NCBI GenBank assembly: GCA_025331125.1
Contig: JAOALB010000051.1
Location: 1-64,000 of the forward strand
Origin: Mycogone perniciosa
Taxonomy: Eukaryota; Ascomycota; Sordariomycetes; Hypocreales; Hypocreaceae
Reading direction: 5' to 3'
DNA: 64,000 nucleotides
The translations under genes and the position numbers were made by a program. A model generated the notes under the pieces. That model was given only the letters and a program-made list of their open reading frames with translations, made no database searches and was not told the origin of the DNA. Positions 54,878 to 64,000 of this stretch are shown here, in pieces; position 1 is the stretch's first letter; each line of letters opens with the position of its first letter.

Positions 54878-57800
54878 AACTGAACGGCTTTAGCTAGATT
54901 TCCCTCATGATCGCTTTGGATCTTGAGTATCAAGATAATGGTGATTGGGGTTAGGGTAGTATCTGGAACTGCAAGTTTTGGACGTTGCAGTTAATACAAT
55001 ATAGAAGAGTTTGTAGTTTGAAGGCTTCGTCGTAGAAATGGCCGTGAGTGTTCTTCAGGGCAGCCGAGCTCATTCCTTCGATCATTCCCTCATGCCCTCA
55101 TGCAACTGCTGAGACTACGTCTAATATGGAGCAATATTTGGGAGCGAATCTAGTCGTCCGGTTGCCTCTTCCGGTTGTCCACTCTTCTGATCTCTTGGCG
55201 AAGTACATGCAGTCTGCATAATGACCTGCATGCTACCCCATATCCGTTGATGCCCGAATGCGGAGCATATACGATGTACGCCTGAGTTGGATCATGCATA
55301 TAGATGTAAACGAGCTACGTACACAAGCATCCTCCTTCAATGGACCAATGTTAAGAACCAGAAATCCTCCACTCTTAAGCCCACCTTTACTGGCTCTTGG
55401 ACACCGAACTTGACTCGTCTAGAGGCCATCGGCCCATTTGAAGGGGGGTTATGCCCTCGCGTATCCTGAAGCGGAGGATCGAAGTCATGGGTCATTCAGC
55501 TTTTCTTGGCCTATTGATCTTGGCGATACTGGGATGTCGACTTAGACATGACCTCATTCGCTATCACACCATCAGACGATTCACGAGGCCGCATCTGTTC
55601 TGTACTAGATCGATAAAACCTCATATAATGCCAGGGAGGATATTTGGATGCCTCAACTAGAGACAATAGTCCAGGCCTCACCACTTTTCATGAATATAGC
55701 CTTTGGGGGACCTCACGAAGAAAGGGGAAATTCAGACGGACTATCGAATCACGCGATATTTACGGCTCTTCCACATGGCCTTGTCCCCCCTCCCCCATAC
55801 CCGCCATCTGCCATGAGGTTGGAGGTTTGGTAGCAGGCACCAGTATTTAAGCTGTTACCACTGGTCCAACGTTGGTCTTCAAGGCGGGTCGTTTTAGCTA
55901 GCAAGGATTAAACGCGGGGGTACTCGATAGCCTCCGAGTTTAGATGCCTTCCGTCGACTAGTAGTTTGTGGGGATCTTCAACAGGTGCCGCTCTGGGGAA
56001 CAAGGGCTATGGCTGGAGCATTGTAGGAAATGTCTAGCAGAATGGAATGCAAGGTGACTATAATTCTGAGAAGGCACTTTCATCTGGTACGTCCAAACAA
56101 TGGCCGACATAGAACGTGAGTTGGAGGTTGCTAGTGGACAAGCCGATAGCAAAAGACAACACAAAGAAGCGGAATGGAGGGAGTCCTCTAGGCGATGATT
56201 AGGGATGAGATATTGGATCCTGAAACAGTGAGGCCGAGGAACCGAGATGTCACTCAGCTGTGTCTTCCATAGTGCCCGGTTTACGCCGAGAACAAGTGAG
56301 TGCAAAGCAGAGTAAAACATGGTTCCAAACAGTTTTCTTAAAATACGTTCGGTCTGCTTGGAGGCAGGCCGGAAAGCTAACACCCCCGAGACAGTGGGCT
56401 AAGCAGGGCAATGAATGGCATGAAAAACGCAAATCGTGAGACATTGTCTGAAATGCGAACAGGTCATGGCCAACCGATGACTTACCGCACACAAACATGA
56501 CTGGCCGGCCTGGCACCCCAAAACGGCAGAGTTCCATTCCCATCTTGGGTCTCGGACTCTCGATGCTGGATGGAGATGAAGATCCAGAAGGCTACGGTGG
56601 GGGAAACATAGTTCCACACCCTTTTCTTAAGAATAAGTTGTCAAGGGGGCGCGAACCTTCCTCACACCCACTGTAGATCTTTATAATGGGAGATTGTTCG
56701 AAGAAGCTGTCCAGCGGAACTCCATTGTATATATGCCGAATGGTGCGCACAGGTCCTCAGAAAGATGTACGGAGTACGGAGCAAGCCTTCCATAACATCG
56801 CGAAGCCGGTCTTGAGACAGGTGTAATTGGCCTTAACGATTATCCCAGCGCGTCTAGGCAACAATGTAAATTGTCCCGACCACTCCCTGTAGTGCATGAT
56901 GCAATGGTATGAACAAAGTACGGAGTACATAGGGAGTAATCGTATGAACACCAATTCCAGGGCCTTCGGCATATGTACTACTTCGTATGAGCTGCAACGG
57001 TGCGGTTGATCCTAGTTGCCTCTGCGGCCACTGAGTGGCGAGGGCCAGGGCACCGCGCAAGGAACGAGTCACAAGTCCCATCCTTGTGCGTGTCAGTGTA
57101 ACCCCAAGAGCGCCCTTCCAGCACTGAGGAATTCTGTTGCCTGGTGGCCCGCTCACCAACAGGGCGCCGATCGTGGCGTTAAGGAAGCAGATTGGATGGC
57201 GGCCATTCTTCCCATCCGCACCCCTACTTCTTGATAACAGTATTATTGCTGAAGCGAAGAAGAAGAATTTTCTTTCTTTCAAATTATAACGGTCTGGGCC
57301 GGCTTGATCACTCATATATTGACTACAACCTGGAGGTACCAATGCCTGAAAGGAGCTGAATTGAAGACATATTATGAAGTAGATGGAGCTTGGTTGAGGT
57401 GGAAGAGGTGAGGGCATCGGCAGTGAGACAAGGTCCAAACAAGAATGTACTTGGACGGGAACGTTTAATTTGGAGATCGTCACAGACATGGACAAGATAT
57501 TGTATAAACAGAGTATCATGCAGAATTCCATACAAATCTGTTAGTGCTGTATCTCTGACGCCAAAGCTCGCCATTGTAGATCAGCGTGAAGGAAGTACCT
57601 GATCCTCCGTACAAACACCACAGCTACGTCAGGGGGGTGTCGGCTCATATGCCGGTAATTTAGTGGGCATTTTGGCATCAACTATTATAGATAAGTGACT
57701 CGGCCCGAGACCACGAACCTTGCAAGGAAACAATTGAAACAACACAATCCGGCTTTCCCCTCAGCATCAATGGAACCACACCTCTTATACGAGGCACAGG

Positions 57801-58604
57801 GGGCGTTGTATGGAGAGCCGTCTGACACCTCCAGGAACAGCAGTATAGAGGCCCTGTCTTTGCCTCTTCTCGCACTGCCAGGATGCATCAGTGGACATTA
57901 CTACTCGAGATACTCGTAGTATTCTAGGAAGCTGGTCGTCTTTGCTGGTGCTTGTATGTTGGTGAGTATATGCAAAGCTTGGATGGCAAGGAGGAACACT
58001 AAAATCTCAAGACTCGAGATAGTCCATTAAACCGAACAGATCACTGCTTCTTTGGTTCTGGATGTGTTCGGCGCATATTTGTATGTACTCCGTAGTACGG
58101 CAAATAATACCCCATGCAGCCAAGGGTGTAATAGCACCTCATCAGCCATACGATCAACAGTGGGCCGAACAAGGGATATCCTCCTGCAGGCCAGCACACG
58201 AGGCTTATGGTTGTTGGTTGCGCCTGATAGCCTTCTTCGCGTTGCAACCCATCCCGGATACGTTGCCGGCCAGAGACATCAGGGAAAGAAAGCAAGGAGT
58301 AATAATAGTATAAACTATGAAGTCGGACCTAGGAGTTAGCCGCACGCGATAGAGATACAAATAGCCATTTTGTTCTACTCCGCATCCAGCTATTGTCTCA
58401 CATCACCCATCCACCTCCACATCTTCCACCACCAGCGCTGATTCACAGGGTATATTATACCCCATCTTCCGCCGTCTTGATATTGCTTTCTCGACTCAAT
58501 TAACCATCCTGCACTGCAGAGCCGGGTCTCGCCTCATTAAACCATCCTATTGGGACTCAATTATCAGACCGAGGGCAACTGCAGGACACACTCCCTTACA
58601 CACA
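54878..58604. other. Long intergenic stretch (3.7 kb), no supported gene
   Basis: The longest frame (minus 56854-57531) has no domain and a low-complexity look; not called. 9-mers at 56768, 56919 and 58086. The last 200 bases are CT-rich and form the promoter of the transporter. Confidence 0.45.
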
Positions 58605-60929
58605 ATGACCGAAATCCAGTTAGTACAACCTTGCGACCCAAATGTTTCACTTGTGTTGAACCATGTACTGAATCCGTGATTTTTCAGCACACACACGGAC
58701 CCCGAGTTCCGTGATGAGGGGGAGAAGGGCATGAGCCATGGTAAGGAGGCAGATATCACGAGAAACCTTCAGACGCGGTATGTGCAAGGCGATTTCCTCA
58801 AGAGATTCAACTTACCAATAATATCCCCAAACAGAATTCGAAATCCTCTTCAAGGCATCCCTCGTGAGCAGCTCATGAGCGATGTCGAGTCCTTTGCTGA
58901 GCGCAATGGACTTCAGGAGCATGTGCCCCTGCTTAAGAAGGGCGCTCTTATTGCCCAGAATCCTGCCGAAGTCCACGCCATTGACGGAGAGGAGAAACTC
59001 ACCCCCCATGAACTAGACATTCTAGAGGCCGAAATCACCCACAAGTGGCGAATGCCCGCGAGGCTGTTTCTGACCATTGCGACCTGCTCCATTGGCGCGG
59101 CCGTTCAAGGCTGGGACCAGACTGGTAGCAACGGTGCCACCATCTTCTTTCCCGAGTACTACGGTATTGGTAGTTCTTCTACCCGCGATTCTATCCTTGT
59201 CGGCCTTATCAATGCTGCTCCTTATATCGGTAGCGCGTGAGTACACCCTTCATCCATACTGGCTATGTTGCCAATAATCTCATTGCTAACCCTCTTTGGA
59301 AAGCTTTATCGGATGCTGGGTCTCCGATCCCATCAACAACTGGTTTGGTCGTCGTGGTGTCATCTTCTTCGCTGCTCACTTCTGTATCTGGCCCGTTATT
59401 GGTTCCGCTTTCTGCCACACCTGGGAGCAACAGCTCGCATGCCGTTTGCTTATGGGTATTGGTATGGGTGCAAAGGCTTCAACGGTGCCCATCTATGCTG
59501 CTGAAAATGCCCCTGCTTCCATTCGAGGTGCCCTTGTTATGTCATGGCGTGAGTGTTCCCGTCTCTCTATCTGGTCAAGTCATCCGTGCTAACAAGTTTG
59601 GCAGAAATGTGGACTGCTTTCGGTATTCTTCTGGGTAGTGCCTTCAACCTAGCGGTATACCACGTCAAGGATATTAACTGGCGTTTGATGCTTGGTGCCC
59701 CCTTCATCCCGGCTGTTCCCCTCCTGGCTCTTATCTATCTCTGTCCCGAGTCTCCCCGTTGGTACATGAAGAAGGGTCGGTACGCCGATGCCTGGAAGTC
59801 ACTCATGGTTCTTCGTAACGATCCGATCCAGGTTGCCCGGGACATCTACTACATCGCCGCTCAGCTCGAGATCGAGAAGGAGCTCATTGGACAGACCAAC
59901 TACATCACTCGCTTCACACAACTCTTTACAATTCCTCGAATTCGACGTGCCAACCTGGCGGCTTTCACCGTCATGATTGCTCAGCAGATGTGTGGTATGT
60001 ATATGTTGCTGAGTAAATACCTCAAGAAATGTACCATGAATGCTAACCTCTGTTCTAGGTATCAATATTATTGCTTTTTATTCAACCACTGTCTTCGTGG
60101 AGGCCCAACTGCCTCAATTCAAGGCTCTCATCGGTTCATTTGGTTTCGGTCTTGTGAATTGGATCTTTGCCTTCCCCGCCTTCTGGACCATTGACACTGT
60201 AAGCTTTATCCTTAACCAAACAGAGAAAGCGTCATTCACTAATAATCATGCAGTTCGGTCGTCGAAGTCTGCTTCTGTTCACCTTTCCCCAGATGTTCTG
60301 GACCCTCCTGGCTGCTGGCCTTTGCACCCTGATCCCCAACGATGACTCTCACCAAAGCGTTCGCACTGGCCTCATTTGTCTTTTTGTCTTCTTGTTCGGA
60401 GGTAAGCTAAATGACACGATACCCAAGTAAGGCTGTGTGATTAACCCATCTTGTAGCATTCTACTCTCCCGGTGAAGGCCCCGTCCCTTTCACCTACTCT
60501 GCCGAAGTCTACCCCCTGTCTCACCGTGAGACTGGTATGGGCTTCGCTGTCGCCACTTGCTTGTTCTGGGCTGCCGTTCTGGGAACTTCATTCCCCTTCC
60601 TACTCCAAAAACTCCACACTGTCGGAGCCTTCGGCTTGTACGCCGGCTTCAACCTTGTGGCTTTCGTTATGATCTTCCTCTGGGTCCCCGAGACTATGCA
60701 GCGAACACTCGAAGAACTCGACTACGTCTTTGTTGTCCCCGTTCGCACCTTTATGAAGTATCAGGTCACTGTTGCCCTTCCCTGATGGTTCAAGAAGTAC
60801 GTCTTATTCCAGCGCGACGCCGTCCTTCCGCCTCTGTATCAGTTCGACGCTGTTGCTTCCGACTTGCGCAAGGTTTCCGTTCACCACGCCCCGATCGTAC
60901 CATCTGATGATGAGACCAAGCGCACTTAG
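58605..60929 (+). CDS. MFS sugar transporter, eight exons, late in-frame TGA
   Basis: Plasma-membrane sugar porter. Exons: 58605-58618, 58688-58777, 58835-59236, 59304-59548, 59605-59994, 60059-60198, 60254-60401, 60457-60929. All phases agree and introns are 55-69 nt. The full frame has 634 codons. A TGA at 60783-60785 (codon 586) would cut the last 48, in ALP-stop-WFKKYVLFQRDAVLPPLYQFD, where a Trp pair is usual; the cut removes only the cytosolic tail. Motifs: a long N-terminal cytosolic domain (NPLQGIPREQL), AAVQGWDQTGSNGATIFFP (TM1), GRRGVIFFAAHF, MGIGMGAKASTVPIYAAE, PESPRWYMKKGRYADA, and SPGEGPVPFTYSAEVYPL. The second intron is 57 nt with no stop, so its retention would add 19 residues in frame. 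Substrate unknown. Confidence 0.9.
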
Positions 60930-61480
60930 ATTGGAAGCGGGAGAAGAATGGTATAGCAGATGTCATTGATGTATCTGGTGTTTGCTTAGTCTTGGGCACA
61001 TTATTTCTTTTATTGATCCTATACGGAGTAGTGGATGATGGTACATATGGCGGGTGGTTCTTGATACCCTTTCCCTCATTCCTACTAGTCTGGGGGTTTT
61101 CCTAAGGAATATACACATTTGAGTTCCAAGATATCTCGCTTTGATCTTCGTAATCGTCGAAAAGTTCTGAGGTAACTAATCTCACTTAAGATGGGAATTA
61201 ATACCGTGGCAAAATGCGCTATGTACCCGTACTCTTCTATCTTTACCTAACTAAATACCTGTCCATCAAATTGACACTGATTGACAAAGCGTCAAGAGCA
61301 GCAGAATCGTCAGTTTGGATCAGGCGTTGAAATGGTGAATGAGCGAAGATGACACTTTGCATCACCGACTAGGAGCATACAGTGTATCACACAAGGCTAT
61401 TGTTTCATTGCTTTCAAGATGCGGAAACAAGAATTGAGCTTATTCAGCCTTCGGATTCTGGTATATAAACTGCTCAAAAG
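60930..61480. other. Intergenic, no gene seen
   Basis: 3' flank of the transporter and promoter of the next gene; 9-mer at 61022-61030. Confidence 0.5.
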
Positions 61481-62023
61481 ATGGGCTGTTGCGGATGTCC
61501 TTTTGGCAGTTCTCTACATTCGTGCCTATCATCAAACACTGCAGATATGGAGTACGACCCCGAATCAGGGGAGATGTTTGAACCAGCCAACACTCGCTGG
61601 ATAGCAAAGCTCGTATGGAGTCACGGCCTTCAATACACATTAGACCATATGCCAGCGTTCCCATACCCACTGGCACAAGAAGCTGGCTCGCCACACACGC
61701 AAACTTGTGTAGAGAAACAGCGCGAAGCCCTGTGGACGCTAGTTGCCAAACGAGTGCAGTCTGAGATTGATGCGATCAAGTCCCGCAACTCTAGCGGGTT
61801 GGTGAAGATGTCGGAGGCGCGTTTTCACTGCTCTTGCGGTGGGGGAGAATATACGATGAAGACGAAGGTTGTGAAAAGGGAAAGCGATGAGACTAGCGGC
61901 GAGTTGCAAATGTGGGTGAGCTGGAAGAGAATGGTCTCGTCGGAAGAGGAGAAGATGGATGTAGATGAGAGCCCGGATGTGACGATTGAGACGAAGATGG
62001 CGGAGTTGAGTATCGTTGAGTAG
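61481..62023 (+). CDS. Hypothetical protein, 180 aa
   Basis: Single exon. N-terminus MGCCGCPFG is a possible N-myristoylation/palmitoylation site (Gly2 with neighbouring cysteines), which would place it on a membrane. The middle (RWIAKLVWSHGLQYTLDHMP) and FHCSCGGGEYTMKTKVVKRE give some coding character; the end is acidic (SSEEEKMDVDESPDV). No family was recognised. A start at the later ATG (MEYDPESGEMF) is also possible. Confidence 0.55.
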   Translation: MGCCGCPFGSSLHSCLSSNTADMEYDPESGEMFEPANTRWIAKLVWSHGLQYTLDHMPAFPYPLAQEAGSPHTQTCVEKQREALWTLVAKRVQSEIDAIKSRNSSGLVKMSEARFHCSCGGGEYTMKTKVVKRESDETSGELQMWVSWKRMVSSEEEKMDVDESPDVTIETKMAELSIVE

Positions 62024-63393
62024 TATTTGGAAACAGAAGAAGAAAATGTTGGGGGAAGTGGAACACGTGCGAATCGAAAGTACGAGTAGGAATGGAGCAG
62101 TAGTTGTTATCCGTAGTATTAGGATGTCATTAAGAATCGAATACTACCAGTAATTGCCAACACTGAATAGTACTCTGTATTACACCGTATTAGTACTGTT
62201 AGGAAATAGTAATCTGAGATTTGTCCGCGAAAATCTTGCACTAATATTGTCAGGTATAACTCAACTACCTACCTACTCGTATATATAATTCTGCTCCCGA
62301 GCTATCTACGGGCCAATATGCTTACCTGTTTTAGCTGTAGGTAAGACTGCGGAGTAAAGACCTAAATAGTTAAGAAACAAGCTATTCCAACACTAGAACC
62401 GCTTTGGCATCAATCGGGCCAAGCATTTCGCCGTGTCCTTGGCCTAATTTTCCAACTCGTCCCCTTTCAACCCAATCCCTCCACATTTTTTGCCATTGTG
62501 TCCGGATACGCGTAAAGCCGTGGTCTAGCGTCGGATTACTGCCGCACATGATTGGATCTTTTGCTTCGTGGCTGCGAACTTATTGCGTGATTAACCGAAA
62601 CGGATGGGTCTCCGTGAATACGGTTATTTCGTCTCGTACAGAATCTGCAGCGTCAACGCATCCCTCACGGGGACTTTGACAGTAGTAGACCAGTAATCGG
62701 GAATCCAAGAGGGCAAACTAACTAGCAGACGAATCAACTTATGAGTAAGCACTACAACTACCCAGGTATGTGTACTCCGTACGCGTACTCGTACAGAGTG
62801 CTCCGTAGAAGCACTCACACTCACAATCTCTTGGCCAACTCAGTCTGGTGCCAACTAATCTATTTGATCGCTGTTAGCCCAATGAGTCGATCCCGTGTCC
62901 CCGTGGCACAAGCACGATAAAATCTCGGTATTACGCCAATAGTGTGGCTCGGCCTCGGGGATCTTGGACGCAGCAGCGACTCTGTCGGTTCGAAATGACT
63001 CCACACACCAGGATTCGACCGGAGTTGGGCCTCCTACTAGGTATGGTGGTAATAATGATACGAGTTCTACGAGTAGTAGTACTATGAACAGCTGCGGAGC
63101 CTGTCCTGCACCATGACCTTAGGCTCTCCCTTTTTTATTTCTCCACTCGCTGTAGAGTTGTTACCAGATTCTAGGACAAACTATTCTCTCGCCTGGTTTG
63201 CAAGAGTGTTTGCTTACCTTTAACATCTTTCGCCAAGACCTCCAAGGCTACGATTCCGCAATTAGAAGCATTTGGATTGCCTCTGGCCCTCAACTTTATC
63301 AAAAAGAGGAATCCAGGAAGCCGCCCCTGATGTCAACATAGCAAGTCATTTTGGACATACCGTTCAAGCCATATCAACCGCATTCTGCTCACG
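62024..63393. other. Intergenic, no gene seen
   Basis: 1.4 kb with small frames. 9-mer at 62773-62781. A stretch at about 62942-63010 has short complementary ends (GTGTGG/CCACAC) and a GGTTCGAA box but does not fold into a tRNA; see rejected items. The promoter of the ABC gene lies at the right end. Confidence 0.5.
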
Positions 63394-64000
63394 ATGGCCG
63401 ACTCAAACGATAGTAACGGCATCGTTGGCACAATGTCCACCATGGCTGATGCTGACAAGGCTGAGCGCGGGAGTACTACAGACGCTTCAGTGGACATTGT
63501 TATGACCCAGACCAAACTTGATCGGAGCCGTTTCTCTCTGTCTGGGGCAGGCAATCTGTCACTCGACGATGTCGAGGCGACCGATATCCAGATCCGTGGC
63601 CTCACAATCTCGGCCAACACCGCGCCGTCATGGCTCGATCCCGCCACTTATCCGGAGCTGATGAGTAATGGGTTTAACACGACACCACGCATGAAGACAC
63701 TTCTACACTCGGTTGATGTTGATTTGAAACCTGGAACTTTGACCGCGATCATTGGTGGCAGCGGCTCAGGGAAGACCACACTGCTAAACACCCTGGCTGA
63801 GCGAGTCGTGAGCTCAAGACTAAGCCAACAGGGCCTTGTAACGTTTAATGGACGGGTCGGTGTCAATAGCGTTCGACACGCCTATGTCATGCAGCAGGAT
63901 ATCCTGCTGCCTACGCTGACGGTTAGGGAGACTCTTAGATACTCTGCCGATCTTAGACTGCCATCAACCACAAAGGCGGAGGATCGTGAGAGGATTGTCG
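63394..64000 (+). CDS. ABCG-type transporter, N-terminal part (runs off the window)
   Basis: Open frame from ATG 63394 (context ACGATGGCC) to the window edge, 202 codons, no intron so far. ATP-binding cassette of the G subfamily: MKTLLHSVDVDLKPGTLTAI, Walker A GGSGSGKTTLLNTL at about residues 125-138, then GRVGVNSVRHAYVMQQDILL with the Q-loop, and TLTVRETLRYSADLRLP. The cassette precedes the membrane domain, as in half-size fungal ABCG proteins; the order and the short 70-residue lead argue against a full-size PDR pump. The signature motif, Walker B and membrane part lie outside the window. Confidence 0.9.
   Translation, partial: MADSNDSNGIVGTMSTMADADKAERGSTTDASVDIVMTQTKLDRSRFSLSGAGNLSLDDVEATDIQIRGLTISANTAPSWLDPATYPELMSNGFNTTPRMKTLLHSVDVDLKPGTLTAIIGGSGSGKTTLLNTLAERVVSSRLSQQGLVTFNGRVGVNSVRHAYVMQQDILLPTLTVRETLRYSADLRLPSTTKAEDRERIV

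Noticed and set aside
56854..57531. 225-codon open frame on the minus strand
   Set aside because: No ATG at the 5' end of the listed frame, low-complexity composition, no domain, no splice support.
10558..60785. Nuclear reassignment of TGA to a sense codon
   Set aside because: TGG is used normally for Trp and TGA ends other complete genes, for example the SDR (20344-20346) and the peptidase (22129-22131) at the expected family C-termini.
62942..63017. tRNA-like segment (GTGTGG/CCACAC ends, GGTTCGAA box)
   Set aside because: T-stem, D-arm and anticodon arm do not pair properly.

Overview
The window is nuclear DNA of a filamentous ascomycete (Pezizomycotina). The signs are short introns (about 48-121 nt) with GT/GC donors, CTAAC/CTGAC-like branch points and AG acceptors, two Zn2Cys6 regulators, an RTA1-family protein, a Clr5-ankyrin protein, an Avo2-like ankyrin protein, and secreted hydrolases. 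The order cannot be fixed from sequence alone; Eurotiales or Hypocreales are both possible. The first 31 bases are a poly-C/G tract that looks like a contig or gap edge. Both ends cut genes: a Dal5-type permease on the left and an ABCG-type transporter on the right.

Layout. 1-10.8 kb: partial permease, NADP-dependent double-bond reductase, RTA1-like membrane protein, a small secreted cysteine-rich protein and two lineage-specific genes. 11.9-21.5 kb: a large 'ipa'-like protein with an in-frame TGA, a small membrane protein and a broken Clr5-ankyrin gene that share a promoter carrying seven copies of one 11-bp motif, a cyclase-family gene with an in-frame TGA, and an SDR. 22.1-23.8 kb: a secreted TAP-like peptidase. 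27.5-35.2 kb: a possible anhydrosugar-use cluster, with an AnmK/levoglucosan-kinase-like gene divergent from a sugar transporter, then a Zn2Cys6 regulator and a Gre2-like reductase. 36.6-40.1 kb: two decayed genes (Dal5-type permease, FAD monooxygenase). 40.3-49.1 kb: a regulator with two complete Zn2Cys6 clusters, an HSL-type esterase divergent from a FAD monooxygenase, and a secreted PAF-acetylhydrolase-like lipase. 49.7-54.9 kb: a DUF3140 plus HVA-Tudor protein, an Avo2-like protein whose ATG is split by an intron, and two closely packed unknown genes. 58.6-64 kb: an eight-exon sugar transporter with an in-frame TGA, a small unknown gene and the ABC transporter start.

Two window-wide patterns stand out. 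First, about 31 copies of the 9-mer TACGGAGTA/TACTCCGTA occur, about 60 times the chance expectation of roughly 0.5, and none was found in an intact coding exon. Second, several otherwise intact genes are broken by one stop codon (TGA four times, TAG once) or by small frameshifts. This points to recent decay, consensus errors or, less likely, stop readthrough.

Gene models were built by hand from reading-frame continuity and splice signals. Most functions come from recognised motifs, not from database searches.
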